Part shown: positions 23,814 through 32,815 of the stretch, in pieces
How the letters are laid out: each line of letters starts with the position of its first letter
Position numbering within the stretch: the first letter of the stretch is position 1
From: Novosphingobium fuchskuhlense
GTDB lineage: Bacteria > Pseudomonadota > Alphaproteobacteria > Sphingomonadales > Sphingomonadaceae
Direction of reading: 5' to 3'
Assembly: GCF_001519075.1 (NCBI RefSeq)
Contig: NZ_KQ954244.1
Location: 1,319,934 to 1,383,933 of the forward strand
DNA length: 64,000 nucleotides
Notes under the pieces: generated by a model
Told to the model about the DNA's origin: nothing
Database searches by the model: none
The model's input: the letters and a program-made list of their open reading frames with translations, nothing else
Program-made: the position numbers and the translations under genes

Positions 23814-24671
23814 ATGGCGCCTGATTCCACGTTCGAGACCGTTTCGACCAGCAAAGCCCATGGCGGCACGCTCGGCGTCTATCGGCACCAGTCCACCGCG
23901 ACGGGGACGGGAATGACCTTTTCGGTCTTCCTGCCCCCGCAGGTGGAAGCCGGTGCGAAGCTGCCGGTGCTGTTCTACCTCTCGGGGCTCACCTGCACCC
24001 ACGCCAATGTGACCGACAAGGGCGAGTACCGCCGCGCCTGCGCAGAGCGCGGGATCGTCTTCGTTGCGCCCGATACCAGCCCGCGCGGCGAGGGTGTGGC
24101 GGATGATGCGGAGGGGGCCTACGATTTCGGCCTCGGCGCGGGCTTCTATGTCAATGCCACCGAGGAGCCCTTCGCGACGCACTACCGCATGTGGGACTAT
24201 GTGGCGCACGAACTGCCCGCGCTGATCGAGGATCATTTCCCGATCGATCCGGCGCGCATGGGCATCACCGGCCATTCGATGGGCGGCCACGGTGCGCTCA
24301 CCATCGGCTTGACCTTCCCTGACACGTTCAAGTCGCTGTCAGCCTTCGCGCCGATCGTCGCGCCCGGGCAGGTGCCGTGGGGCCACAAGGCGCTCGGCGG
24401 CTATCTCGGGCAGGACCGCGCCGCATGGCGCGCGCATGATGCCACCGCGCTGGTGGAAGATGGCAAGCGGCCGGCCGGCGCGATCCTGATCGATCAGGGC
24501 GCGGCGGACAATTTCCTGGCCGAGCAGCTGCGCCCCGATCTGTTCGAGGCGGCGTGCAAGGCGGCGGGCGTGGATCTGACGCTGCGCCTGCAGGAAGGTT
24601 ACGACCACAGCTACAACTTCATTTCGACCTTCATGGAAGATCACATCCGCTGGCACGCCGAGCGGCTTTGA
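23814..24671 (+). CDS. fghA: S-formylglutathione hydrolase
   Basis: 285 residues, alpha/beta-hydrolase fold of the esterase D family. The oxyanion segment 'FYLSGLTCTHANVTDKGEYR', the nucleophile elbow 'GHSMGGHGAL' (Ser ~155), 'PWGHKALGGYLG', the Asp in 'DQGAADNFL' and the His in 'GYDHSYNFI' are all diagnostic. It hydrolyses S-formylglutathione to formate and GSH in the GSH-dependent formaldehyde pathway. The partner dehydrogenase (adhC/frmA) is not in the window. Confidence 0.94.
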   Translation: MAPDSTFETVSTSKAHGGTLGVYRHQSTATGTGMTFSVFLPPQVEAGAKLPVLFYLSGLTCTHANVTDKGEYRRACAERGIVFVAPDTSPRGEGVADDAEGAYDFGLGAGFYVNATEEPFATHYRMWDYVAHELPALIEDHFPIDPARMGITGHSMGGHGALTIGLTFPDTFKSLSAFAPIVAPGQVPWGHKALGGYLGQDRAAWRAHDATALVEDGKRPAGAILIDQGAADNFLAEQLRPDLFEAACKAAGVDLTLRLQEGYDHSYNFISTFMEDHIRWHAERL

Positions 24672-24709
24672 ATCCCGTGAGGTAAACACCCCGCCCGCTC
24701 ATGCTGAGC

Positions 24710-24784
24710 CGCTCATGCTGAGCTTGTCGGATCATGCTGATGCAACTCTTGCGCCGGCACCCGTCGACAAGCTCAGGGTGAGCG
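24710..24784. repeat. REP-like inverted repeat (CTGAGCTTGTCG / CGACAAGCTCAG)
   Basis: Outer arms of 20 bp (24710-24729 and 24765-24784, 18 of 20 matched) carry the CTGAGCTTGTCG core common in repetitive extragenic palindromes of sphingomonads and other bacteria. 'GCTCATGCTGAGC' is partly duplicated just before it. It lies between the convergent fghA and nusB genes and may help end transcription. Confidence 0.7.
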
Positions 24785-24806
24785 GGGTCGGGATGGGAAG
24801 CGGAAT

Positions 24807-25259
24807 TCAGCCCTTCCGCACGTCCTTCGCGACCGCATCGAGCAGGCCGTTGACGAACTTCGTCTCGCGCGCGTCGAAGAAGGCGTGGGCGACGTCGAGA
24901 TATTCGCCGATCACGGTGCCGACGCTGATATCGGCGCGGGCCATGAGTTCATAGGCACCGGCGCGCAGGATCTGGAGCATGGTGCGGTCGAGCCGTGCGA
25001 TCGACCAGCCATCGGCGAGGCGGGCGGACAGGACGCCGTCGATCTCGTCGCGCCGCGCCGCGACGCCGCGCACGACATCGTCGAAAAACGCGACATCGGC
25101 CTCGAGGTACTGGTCGTCCTCGATCTCCGCGCCGAGGCGGTGCATGTGAAACTCGTCGAGCAGCAGGTGCAGCTGGGGCTTTTCCATCTCCAGCTGGTAG
25201 AGCGCCTGCACGGCGGCGAGCCGTGCGGCCGAGCGATTGGGGGCCTTCGAGCGGGTCAT
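24807..25259 (-). CDS. nusB: Transcription antitermination factor NusB
   Basis: 150 residues of all-helical NusB fold: 'ARLAAVQALYQLEM' (typical RxxAxQxLYQ start) and the end 'AGAYELMARADISVGTVIGE' plus 'FVNGLLDAVAKDVR', matching the conserved V-I-NEY...FVNGVLD. It binds boxA RNA with NusE (S10) in rRNA antitermination. The start overlaps the hisD stop by 4 bp; the hisG-hisD-nusB order makes one leftward operon. Confidence 0.93.
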   Translation of the reverse strand: MTRSKAPNRSAARLAAVQALYQLEMEKPQLHLLLDEFHMHRLGAEIEDDQYLEADVAFFDDVVRGVAARRDEIDGVLSARLADGWSIARLDRTMLQILRAGAYELMARADISVGTVIGEYLDVAHAFFDARETKFVNGLLDAVAKDVRKG

Positions 25260-26542
25260 ATGCCAAGCCTCAGTTCGATGGAGCGCGCGTGGGCGGCAAG
25301 GCCTTCTGCTTCGGCCAGCGCCACGGCAGCGGGGCCCACTGCGCCGAGCGAGGCTTCGCTGACGCTGAGGAAGCTGGTGCGCTTCATGAAGTCGAGCACC
25401 GAAAGCCCGGAGGCAAAGCGCGCGCGGCGTCCGGTGGGGAGCACGTGGTTGGGCCCCGCGACATAATCGCCGATGGCCTCGGGCGTATGGCGGCCGAGGA
25501 ACACCGAGCCGGCGTGGCGGATGCCGGCAAACAGTGCTTCGGGATCGTCCGTCGCGATCTCGACGTGTTCCGCCGCCAGCGCATTCGCGAGCGCGGGGGC
25601 CTCGTCCAGCGTATCGACCACGATGATCACCCCGTGCGCGTCCCAGCTCGCGCGGGCCACGGCTGCGGTGGGGAGCAGCGCGATCTCGGCCTCGACCGCA
25701 GCGGCCACCGCATCAGCAAAGGCACCATCGTCGGTGATCAGGATCGCCTGCGCGGCAGGATCGTGCTCGGCCTGGCTGAGCAGGTCGGCAGCGATCCATT
25801 GCGGATCGTTCTGGCCATCGGCGATCACGAGAATCTCGGACGGCCCCGCCACCATGTCGATGCCGACCACGCCGTAGAGCTGGCGCTTGGCTTCGGCGAC
25901 CCAGGCATTGCCGGGGCCGGTGATCACGTCGACCGGCGCGATCCGCCCGGTGCCATAGGCGAGCGCGGCAATCGCCTGCGCCCCGCCCACGCGCCAGACT
26001 TCGTCGACGCCGGCAAGGTGCGCGGCGGCGAGAACCAGCGGATTGATTGCGCCCTTGGGGGTCGGCGTCGTCACCACCAGCCGGCCCACGCCCGCAACCT
26101 TGGCGGGGATCGCGTTCATCAGCAGCGAGGAGGGATAGGCCGCGCGCCCGCCGGGAACATAGAGCCCGGCGCCATCCACCGCGCGCCACTTCGCGCCGAG
26201 GCGGACGCCCGCCGCATCGATATAGTCGCGGTCTTCGGGAAGCTGCGCCTCATGGTAGGCGCGGATGCGCTCCGCCGCGAGCTCGAGCGCGGCGCGCAAG
26301 GTCGGATCGAGCGCGTCGAAGGCTTCGCGGCAGGTCTCCGCCGGGATGCGCCAGTCGTCTCCCAGCGCGTGGCCATCGAACTTCGCGGTGTAGTCTGCGA
26401 GCGCCGCATCGCCGCGCGCGCGCACGTCGGCGAGGATGGCTGACACATCGCGCGCCACGTCGGCATCGCTTTCGCGCCGGTCACTGACCACGGCGGCAAA
26501 GGCCTGGGCAAAGCCCGCGTCACGGCTGTGGAGGCGCTGCAT
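25256..26542 (-). CDS. hisD: Histidinol dehydrogenase
   Basis: 428 residues, the usual length. Visible family stretches are 'YVPGGRAAYPSSLLMNAIPA', the NAD region 'GGAQAIAALAYGTG', 'VDMVAGPSEILVIAD'-type, the zinc ligands in 'LLSQAEHDP', and 'GPNHVLPTG'. It oxidises histidinol to histidine in two NAD-dependent steps, the last steps of histidine synthesis. Its start overlaps the hisG stop by one base. Confidence 0.95.
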   Translation of the reverse strand: MQRLHSRDAGFAQAFAAVVSDRRESDADVARDVSAILADVRARGDAALADYTAKFDGHALGDDWRIPAETCREAFDALDPTLRAALELAAERIRAYHEAQLPEDRDYIDAAGVRLGAKWRAVDGAGLYVPGGRAAYPSSLLMNAIPAKVAGVGRLVVTTPTPKGAINPLVLAAAHLAGVDEVWRVGGAQAIAALAYGTGRIAPVDVITGPGNAWVAEAKRQLYGVVGIDMVAGPSEILVIADGQNDPQWIAADLLSQAEHDPAAQAILITDDGAFADAVAAAVEAEIALLPTAAVARASWDAHGVIIVVDTLDEAPALANALAAEHVEIATDDPEALFAGIRHAGSVFLGRHTPEAIGDYVAGPNHVLPTGRRARFASGLSVLDFMKRTSFLSVSEASLGAVGPAAVALAEAEGLAAHARSIELRLGI

Positions 26543-27213
26543 CAGGCGGCTTTCCGGCGTGCGACGAGATCACGGAAGGCATCGATCAGCGCGCCCATCC
26601 GCGCCGGATCGGTCTTGAGCGCGGCACGGTTGACGATGAGGCGCGCCGAGACGGGCATGATGCGGCTGGTCTCGACCAGGCCGTTGTCCTTGAGCGTGCG
26701 GCCCGAAGAGACGAGATCGACGATCCGGCTGGCAAGCCCGAGCGAGGGGGCAAGCTCCATCGCGCCATTGAGCTTCACCACTTCGGCGGCGACGCCGAGC
26801 TTTTCGAAATGGCGGCGGGTGAGGCTGGGATACTTGGTCGCGACGCGGGCGTGGCTTTCGCGCGCAGTTGCGCCACTTTCGACCGCTGTGGCAGGTTCGG
26901 CCACCGAAAGGCGGCAGTGCCCGATATCGAGATCGACCGGCGCGTAGAGGTCGGCGTAGTCGAACTCGTCGATCACGTCCGACCCGACGATCCCGGCCTG
27001 CGCCGCGCCGTGGGCGACGAACGTCGCCACATCGAACGCGCGCACGCGGATGATCGTCATGTCGGCGCGGCTGGTGGCGAAGCTCAGCTTGCGCGAGGCC
27101 TTGTCGAAGAAGTCAGCCTCGGGCACCACACCGGCATCGGCCAGCAGCGGCAGCGCCTCGTCGAGGATGCGGCCCTTGGGCAGGGCGAAAACGATGGGAG
27201 CGGGGGCAGACAT
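26542..27213 (-). CDS. hisG: ATP phosphoribosyltransferase, short form
   Basis: 223 residues, beginning '[20 protein letters not shown]' with '[10 protein letters not shown]' and the PRPP loop region '[15 protein letters not shown]'. It carries out the first step of histidine synthesis. At ~220 residues it is the short (HisG-S) form lacking the regulatory ACT-like domain, which needs HisZ as partner. No hisZ is in this window. It is the first gene of hisG-hisD-nusB. Confidence 0.94.
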   Translation of the reverse strand: MSAPAPIVFALPKGRILDEALPLLADAGVVPEADFFDKASRKLSFATSRADMTIIRVRAFDVATFVAHGAAQAGIVGSDVIDEFDYADLYAPVDLDIGHCRLSVAEPATAVESGATARESHARVATKYPSLTRRHFEKLGVAAEVVKLNGAMELAPSLGLASRIVDLVSSGRTLKDNGLVETSRIMPVSARLIVNRAALKTDPARMGALIDAFRDLVARRKAA

Positions 27214-27255
27214 GGTCCGCCGCCCCTATGGCAAAGGGCCGGAAAGGGCAACCGT

Positions 27256-28308
27256 ATGGAACGGGTCATGGAAGGCAGGGACGTCGCGGCGGCCATTGCA
27301 TGGCAGGCGGACCATGCCGCAAACAATGGCGCGCCCTGCACCGCGCGGGTTGTGCGCGCGCAGCTTGCCTTGCTTGGCGGCGAGACCGAGACCGGGCGGC
27401 GCGTGGCCAACTGGCCCGGCATTCCGCTGGAAGACGCCCTGCCGCTGCGGCTGGCGGGGGGCTTCCACCATCTCGTGCTGACCGGCGCCGATACGCGCGT
27501 TTCCGCCGTTTATCGCGGGGACGTGACCGATCAGGTAGAGGTGGATGCGCTGATCGTGGACCTCACGCGCCGATACGACGGCGCCCTGCTGCCCTGGCTC
27601 GATGGCCCGCCGCAGACCAATGAGGCCGGCCGCTCCGCCTCGATCATGGCCGCGCTGCTCTGGCTTTCCCCCCGACTGGGGCCGCGCTTCGAGCTGAACG
27701 AACTGGGCGCCAGCGCGGGTGTCAACACGATGATGGAGCGCTATCGCTACGATCTGGGCGGCACTGCGGTCGGCCCGCAGGGCTCTCCCATGCAGATCAG
27801 GCCCGAATGGCGCGGACCTGCGCCGGTCCTCGCGCCGGTGGAGATCACCTCCATTCAGGGCTGCGATCGCGCGCCCGTCAATCTCGCCGATCCCGCGCAG
27901 GCGCTGCGCCTCAAGAGCTATGTCTGGGCGGAGGTGACCGAGCGCATGGCGCGGATCGACGCGGCGATCCGGCTCGCGATCGAGCATGCGCCCGACCTCG
28001 TGCAGATGGACGCGGGCGACTGGGTAGACCAGCGCCTTGCCGCGCCGCTGGAGGCGGGGACGACGCGCGTGTTCTACCACTCGATCGTCTGGCAATATCT
28101 GCCACCGGAAACCCGCGCGCGGATCACGCGTGCGATCACCAGCGCGGGCGAGGCAGGCCAGCGCCTCGCGTGGATCATGCTGGAGACCAACCGCGAAACC
28201 TTCCGGCATGAGCTGACGGTGCGCCACTGGCCCGGCGGCGGCGAGCCGGTGCGGCTGGGCGAGGCGCACGCCCACGGCGCATGGGTCGCGTGGCACGGGG
28301 CGACTTGA
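27256..28308 (+). CDS. DUF2332 family protein
   Basis: 350 residues. I recognise the DUF2332 layout: an N-terminal 'AIAWQADHAANNGAPCTARV' helix, 'LWLSPRLGPRFELNELGASA' in the middle (L-x-E-x-G-x-S-A-G-L-N-like, methyltransferase-like glycine motif), and 'TRVFYHSIVWQYLPPETRAR' near the end. The fold hints at a nucleotide- or SAM-binding core, but no function is established to my knowledge. GGAAAGGG precedes ATG 27256. It is divergent from hisG with ~42 bp between starts. Confidence 0.8.
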   Translation: MERVMEGRDVAAAIAWQADHAANNGAPCTARVVRAQLALLGGETETGRRVANWPGIPLEDALPLRLAGGFHHLVLTGADTRVSAVYRGDVTDQVEVDALIVDLTRRYDGALLPWLDGPPQTNEAGRSASIMAALLWLSPRLGPRFELNELGASAGVNTMMERYRYDLGGTAVGPQGSPMQIRPEWRGPAPVLAPVEITSIQGCDRAPVNLADPAQALRLKSYVWAEVTERMARIDAAIRLAIEHAPDLVQMDAGDWVDQRLAAPLEAGTTRVFYHSIVWQYLPPETRARITRAITSAGEAGQRLAWIMLETNRETFRHELTVRHWPGGGEPVRLGEAHAHGAWVAWHGAT

Positions 28309-28383
28309 TGGGCCGAAGGGACCGATTGCGCCCGCCGCCGCCCGTGCTAGGCTCCCCTTGAATTCGCCTCGAAAGCCCCGCCT

Positions 28384-29055
28384 ATGCGCCCGATGAACCT
28401 GCTGCTTGCTGCGCTTGCCCTCGTTGCCATCCCGGCCGCCGCGCTCGCCGATTCCCCGCCGCTTGATTGGCGCGGCAAGGTCCGCGCGTTCAACATCGAG
28501 CATTGCAAGCACCCCGCCTGGGGCACCTCGCATTCGGACCGGGACTATGCACTGGCCAAGGCGATGGCCGCGACGGACAGGGTGGCGCTTGACGACGACG
28601 TGCTGTTCGCGGCTGCCTATCTGCACGATATCGCGGCGTTCAAGCCTTACGAGAAACCGGACCTCGATCACTCGGATGTCGCGGCGGATGTCGTCGGCGA
28701 AATCCTTGCCCCCACCGGCTTCCCGATGGCGAAGCTGCCGAAGGTGCAGGCCGCGATCCGCGAGCATATGTACTACCGCATGCCGACGGTCCCCGAATCG
28801 CTCTACCTCCACGATGCCGATGCGCTCGATTGGCTCGGCGCGATCGGCGCGGCGCGGATCATGGCGCTGGCCGATCCCAATGGCGGCCAGCCCGATGGCC
28901 CCGGCGTTCTCCCCATGCTCAAGGAAAATCTGCGCGATGTGCCCGCGCGGGTGCTTTCGCCGGCCGGCAAGGCGCTGATGCCCGCCAAGCGCGACCTGCT
29001 CGCCAAGTGGATGGAGACGCTGGCGGCGGAGACGGACGGGTACAAGACGCTCTGA
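28384..29055 (+). CDS. Exported HD-domain phosphohydrolase-like protein
   Basis: 223 residues. A clear signal peptide ('MRPMNLLLAALALVAIPAAA', cleavage near ALA-DS) is followed by an HD domain. Candidate ligands are His50 ('GTSHSDRDY'), the His81-Asp82 doublet ('AAYLHDIAAF'), His128 ('IREHMYYRM') and Asp144/146 ('LYLHDADALDW'). HD proteins usually act on phosphate esters or nucleotides in the cytoplasm, so a secreted one is unusual; its substrate is unknown. It ends 2 bp before the next gene. Confidence 0.82.
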   Translation: MRPMNLLLAALALVAIPAAALADSPPLDWRGKVRAFNIEHCKHPAWGTSHSDRDYALAKAMAATDRVALDDDVLFAAAYLHDIAAFKPYEKPDLDHSDVAADVVGEILAPTGFPMAKLPKVQAAIREHMYYRMPTVPESLYLHDADALDWLGAIGAARIMALADPNGGQPDGPGVLPMLKENLRDVPARVLSPAGKALMPAKRDLLAKWMETLAAETDGYKTL

Positions 29056-29057
29056 CT

Positions 29058-29549
29058 GTGCCTGACATCATTTATCGCTCCTACGCCAAGGCCGATGAAG
29101 ACGCCGTCATCGCGCATATCGTCAGCATCCAGCAGGGCGAATTTGCCGTGCCCGTTACCGCCGCGGATCAGCCGGACCTCAGCGCAGTGGCCGAGGTCTA
29201 CCAGTCCGGAGGCGGCGGTTTCTGGGTGGCGGAGCTTGCGGGCCGCATTGTCGGCACCATTGGCCTGATCAGTTACGGCGCGAACGAAGGCGCGCTGCGC
29301 AAGATGTTCGTCGCGGCGGACGTGCGCGGGCGCGAGCATGGGGTTGCGGCGCGGCTGCTCGAACTACTGGTAGACCACGCGCGCGCCGAGGGCATCGTCG
29401 GGGTCACGCTCGGCACCATCGAGCGGCTGCACGCTGCGATCCGCTTCTACGAGAAGAACGGTTTCGTGCCGGTCGCGCCCGAGGACCTCCCGGAGGGCTT
29501 CCCGCGCATGGCGGTGGACACGCACTTCTATCGGCTGGAGCTGGGCTAG
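29058..29549 (+). CDS. GNAT-family N-acetyltransferase
   Basis: 163 residues. The acetyl-CoA signature is 'LRKMFVAADVRGREHGVAAR' (V-x-x-x-x-R-G-x-G/H-x-A), then 'LELLVDHARAEGIVGVTLGT' and 'AIRFYEKNGFVPV'. The acceptor is unknown. The start is GTG 29058, two bases after the HD-gene stop, so the genes are coupled. Confidence 0.88.
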   Translation: MPDIIYRSYAKADEDAVIAHIVSIQQGEFAVPVTAADQPDLSAVAEVYQSGGGGFWVAELAGRIVGTIGLISYGANEGALRKMFVAADVRGREHGVAARLLELLVDHARAEGIVGVTLGTIERLHAAIRFYEKNGFVPVAPEDLPEGFPRMAVDTHFYRLELG

Positions 29550-29567
29550 CTTCACCATCCCCCTTTT

Positions 29568-29653
29568 CGTCATTGCGAGCGAAGCGAAGCAATCCAGAGT
29601 GTCAGAGCACAAACGCTCTGGATTGCTTCGTCGCTGCGCTCCTCGCAATGACG
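29568..29653. repeat. MITE-like palindrome (CGTCATTGCGAG ... CTCGCAATGACG)
   Basis: An 86-bp element with perfect 12-bp outer arms and further inner complementarity (CAATCCAGAG / CTCTGGATTG), able to fold into one long hairpin. The CGTCATTGCGAGCG core is a known widespread bacterial repeat. It sits between the convergent GNAT and epoxide hydrolase genes. Confidence 0.8.
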
Positions 29654-29683
29654 AGGCGGGTGTCCGGGGGGGGGGCGGTGCGC

Positions 29684-30577
29684 TCAGCCCAAGAACGCAT
29701 CCAGCGCGGCGTTGACCTTGTCCGGCGCTTCCCACGGCACGAAGTGGCCGCAATCGGGCACTTGCACCAGCGTGAGGTTCGGGATCATGTCGCCCAGACC
29801 TTCCAGATTGGCGGGCGGCAGGGCCATGTCGTCCATCGCCCAGATCACCAGCGTCGGGATCATCAGCGGCGGCAGCGGGGGCGGGGTGTAGCCTTCGGGC
29901 AGTACGAAGGGCGCGTCCATGGTCGGCACATCCATCGGGCTCGCGCGGTACCAGTTGAGCATGGCGATCGCGCTGTCGCCGTTCGACCAGTCCTGAAGCA
30001 GCGCCGCGCGCTCGTCCTCTTCCATCACCGGCGCGCGGTCGCCCCAGTCCAGCGCCTGCATCAGCAGCGCGCCGAGGCCGTGCTCGCGCACCAGCGCATC
30101 GTTCGCGGTATCGCGGAAGGCGCGCATGTACTGGCTCGCGCCGCGCTGCACCGGATCAAGATAAAGCAGCTTCTGGAAGATGCCCGGATGCGGAGCATTG
30201 GCGACGACCGCGCGCGTCACCCGCGTGCCCTGTCCCAGTAGCGCCACGCCCCAGGCAATCGCGCCGCCCCAGTCGTGCCCCAGCACGGTGAACTGGCCGA
30301 CGCCGAGCGCATCGGCGAGGAGGAAAATGTCGCCGATCAGCTTGTCCGGCGTGTAGTTCTCTGCGCCGTCGGGTTTCGACGAACCGCGATAGCCGCGCTG
30401 GTCCGGCGCGATGCAGCGGAAGCGGCCTGAAAGGTGCGCGATCTGGTGGCGCCAGGTGCGGTGCGATTCGGGAAAGCCGTGGAGGAACATGAGCGCCGGC
30501 GCATCGCGCGGGCCCACGTCCACCACATCGAGCTCGATCCCGTTGGCAAGCGTGACGCGGGTCAGGTCCAGGCTCAT
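29684..30577 (-). CDS. Alpha/beta-fold hydrolase, epoxide hydrolase-like
   Basis: 297 residues. 'MFLHGFPESHRTW' (H-G-x-P oxyanion motif), nucleophile elbow 'GHDWGGAIAW' (Asp102), the cap with a Tyr candidate in 'LNWYRASP', acid 'WAMDDMALP' and catalytic His 'DCGHFVPWE'. The Asp nucleophile with HGxP points to epoxide hydrolase (or a related haloacid/haloalkane enzyme) rather than an esterase. Overlaps the SDR start (ATGA), last gene of the bolA-nudix-pirin-SDR-EH operon. Confidence 0.88.
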   Translation of the reverse strand: MSLDLTRVTLANGIELDVVDVGPRDAPALMFLHGFPESHRTWRHQIAHLSGRFRCIAPDQRGYRGSSKPDGAENYTPDKLIGDIFLLADALGVGQFTVLGHDWGGAIAWGVALLGQGTRVTRAVVANAPHPGIFQKLLYLDPVQRGASQYMRAFRDTANDALVREHGLGALLMQALDWGDRAPVMEEDERAALLQDWSNGDSAIAMLNWYRASPMDVPTMDAPFVLPEGYTPPPLPPLMIPTLVIWAMDDMALPPANLEGLGDMIPNLTLVQVPDCGHFVPWEAPDKVNAALDAFLG

Positions 30578-31425
30578 TCGGCGGTCTCCGCCTTGGGGCT
30601 TTCCATCTTGGTGGCGTAGCCATCGGCGACCATTTTCGCCATCCGGTCGAAGATTTCCTCGGGCGTGCGGCAGGCTTCGCCGATCATCTGCTCGAACCCG
30701 GTCGCGACGATGATCTCGCGCTTGCCTGCTGCCATTTCCGCCAGCATCTGCGCCGCGGCAACCTCGGGGTCCATGCCCCCGTCGATGCCCTTGTCGCTCA
30801 CTCCGCGGCGGCTGCCATCGGCATTGAGCGCATTGCGCGAGACATTGGTGCGCACCGAACCCGGCGCGATGACGTGGACCTGCAATCCCTCGCCGGTCAC
30901 TTCGGTGCGCAGCGCATCGGCATAACCGATCAGGCCGAACTTGGCGGCGCTGTAGGCCGTGCGCAGCGGCACGCCGACTTTGCCCGCCACGCTGGAGACC
31001 ATCGCGATGCGGCCCTTGCCGCGCGCCACCATGCGCCCCACCAGCGCCTGCGTCAGCGCGATCGGGGCGAGGAGATCGACCGCGATGATCCGCTCATAGA
31101 CGGCATAGTCGGTATCGACCGCGAGGCTGCGTTGCGAAATGCCGGCGTTGTTGAACAGGATGTCGATCCCGCCGCTGCGCTCCACCGCCCAGGCCCAGGC
31201 CTGCTCCGCCGCGGCCAGGCCGGCCGGATGGTCCGTCGCCTCGAACGGCAGGATAAAGGCCGTGGCATTGCCCTTCGCGCAGTCTGCCGCAACTTCGGCC
31301 AGTGCTTCGGCGTTGCGGCCCGAAAGGATCACATGCGCGCCCTCGGCCGCCAGCGCGCGGGCCACAGCGGCGCCGATTCCCGATGATGCCCCGGTGATCC
31401 ATGCCACCTCTCCGGCAAATGCCAT
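30574..31425 (-). CDS. Short-chain dehydrogenase/reductase
   Basis: 283 residues. NAD(P) motif 'TGASSGIGAAVARALAAEGA', 'NNAG' in 'LFNNAGISQRSL', catalytic Ser in 'AMVSSVAGKV' and Y-x-x-x-K in 'AYSAAKFGL'. A basic 'SGRNAE' after β2 suggests NADP(H). Substrate unknown. It is translationally coupled to the epoxide hydrolase, so the pair may process an epoxide or diol and a carbonyl in one route. Confidence 0.9.
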   Translation of the reverse strand: MAFAGEVAWITGASSGIGAAVARALAAEGAHVILSGRNAEALAEVAADCAKGNATAFILPFEATDHPAGLAAAEQAWAWAVERSGGIDILFNNAGISQRSLAVDTDYAVYERIIAVDLLAPIALTQALVGRMVARGKGRIAMVSSVAGKVGVPLRTAYSAAKFGLIGYADALRTEVTGEGLQVHVIAPGSVRTNVSRNALNADGSRRGVSDKGIDGGMDPEVAAAQMLAEMAAGKREIIVATGFEQMIGEACRTPEEIFDRMAKMVADGYATKMESPKAETAE

Positions 31426-31451
31426 GCAGTCTCTCCCTCTTGTGTTCTGGT

Positions 31452-32366
31452 CTAAAGATTGGCGCGCGTGTTGGGCACCTTAGGTAAGGGGATGAAGTCG
31501 TCCTCGTCCCCCGGCACTTTGGGAAAGCGCCCTTCGTCCCAATCGCGCTTGGCCTCGCGTATCCGCTCGCAGCTGGAGCTCACGAAGTTCCACCACACGT
31601 GGCGCTGGGTGGTGAAGGCCTCGCCGCCGAGCAGCATCACGCGCCCGCCGCCTTCCGAGGTCAGCGAGAGCGCCGCGCCCGGTGCCAGCACAGCCAGCGC
31701 ATAGGGCTCCAGCGCCGCGCCGCCGATGGCCGCATCGCCGCCCACCAGCATCACCGCGCGCTCGTCGGCGCTGGCATCGATGGGGATCACGCCACCTGCC
31801 TGCAGCATGATTTCGGCATAGATCGTGTGGCTGTGCTGCGTTGTCGGGGCAGTTTGCCCCCACAAGGTGCCCATGATGACGTGCGCGCGCACCCGGCCAT
31901 CATCGATCACGGGCAGGTCCGCCTGCTGCTCGAACGCGGGGTCGATATCCTCGCGTCCGTCGGGCAGCGCCAGCCAGGTCTGCATGCCGTAAAGCCTCGG
32001 GCCTGCCGCGCGCTCTTCCGCCGGGCCGCGCTCCGAATGGACGATGCCGCGCCCCGCCGTCATCAGGTTGACCTGTCCGGGGCGGATCGTGGCAAACGTG
32101 CCGAGGCTGTCACGGTGATCGATCGCGCCCGCATACTTGCCGCCGAACAGCCAGGTGACGGTGGCAATGTTGATATGCGGGTGGGGCCGCACGTCCATCG
32201 CGGTGCCCGCCGGCAGCACGGCGGGGCCGAACTGGTCGACGAAGATGAACGGGCCGACCATCGTGCGTTCGCGCGCGGGCAGCACGCGCCGCACCTGAAA
32301 GGCGCCGAGGTCGTGCGTCACCGGGGTCAGCGTCTGGGTTACGGGCCGCTCTGCCATTTCACTCAT
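31452..32366 (-). CDS. Pirin family protein
   Basis: 304 residues in two cupin-like domains. 'RRVLPARERTMVGPFIFVDQ', 'RPHPHINIATVTWLF', 'AIDHRDSLGT', 'GIVHSERGPAEE' give the N-terminal metal site (three His and one Glu). The C-terminal pirin domain has 'FTTQRHVWWNFVSSS'. Bacterial pirins include quercetin 2,3-dioxygenases and redox-sensing partners. Its stop codon region is 26 bp before the SDR start, and its own start overlaps the NUDIX gene end. Confidence 0.92.
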   Translation of the reverse strand: MSEMAERPVTQTLTPVTHDLGAFQVRRVLPARERTMVGPFIFVDQFGPAVLPAGTAMDVRPHPHINIATVTWLFGGKYAGAIDHRDSLGTFATIRPGQVNLMTAGRGIVHSERGPAEERAAGPRLYGMQTWLALPDGREDIDPAFEQQADLPVIDDGRVRAHVIMGTLWGQTAPTTQHSHTIYAEIMLQAGGVIPIDASADERAVMLVGGDAAIGGAALEPYALAVLAPGAALSLTSEGGGRVMLLGGEAFTTQRHVWWNFVSSSCERIREAKRDWDEGRFPKVPGDEDDFIPLPKVPNTRANL

Positions 32367-32815
32367 CGCGCCGCCTCCGCTTGCATCAGTTCGACGATGT
32401 TCACCGGAAACACCGGCTCGTGCCAGTCTGCCAGTTCGGTGGCGGCAAACCAGCGGAATTCCTTGATCAGCGCGCGCTCGAGCGCGGTGTGTCCGGCGGG
32501 ATCGGGCGTGAAACGGGCCGTGCGCACGCGGAAGAAGCGCTCGTCGGAGGTGACCGGTTCGCCTTCCAGCGTGATGAAGTCATCGGTGCGGCGCGCAATC
32601 TCCGGCCCGCAGCTTTCCACGCGAAGCCCGGTTTCCTCGAACAGTTCGCGCACGGCCGCTGCGTGGAAATCCTCGCCCGGATCGCACTCGCCGCCCACCC
32701 CGCACCAGAAGGCGCGGCGCGTGGGCGGGGCGAAGCGGATCAGCAGCAGATGATCGTGCTCGTCCAGCAGCAGGATGCGCGCGGCCCTGCGGACGCGGCG
32801 CGGTGCATCATTCAC
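32363..32815 (-). CDS. NUDIX hydrolase
   Basis: 150 residues from GTG 32815, which sits over the bolA stop (8-bp overlap). The Nudix box is 'GGECDPGEDFHAAAVRELFEETGL' in pattern (G-x5-E-x7-R-E-x-x-E-E-x-G), preceded by 'ARILLLDEHDHLLLIRF'. It hydrolyses a nucleoside diphosphate linked to another group; which one is not clear. Confidence 0.9.
   Translation of the reverse strand: MNDAPRRVRRAARILLLDEHDHLLLIRFAPPTRRAFWCGVGGECDPGEDFHAAAVRELFEETGLRVESCGPEIARRTDDFITLEGEPVTSDERFFRVRTARFTPDPAGHTALERALIKEFRWFAATELADWHEPVFPVNIVELMQAEAAR

Noticed and set aside
24710..24784. Intrinsic terminator for fghA
   Set aside because: The loop is long (35 nt) and there is no T-run; it fits a REP-like repeat better.
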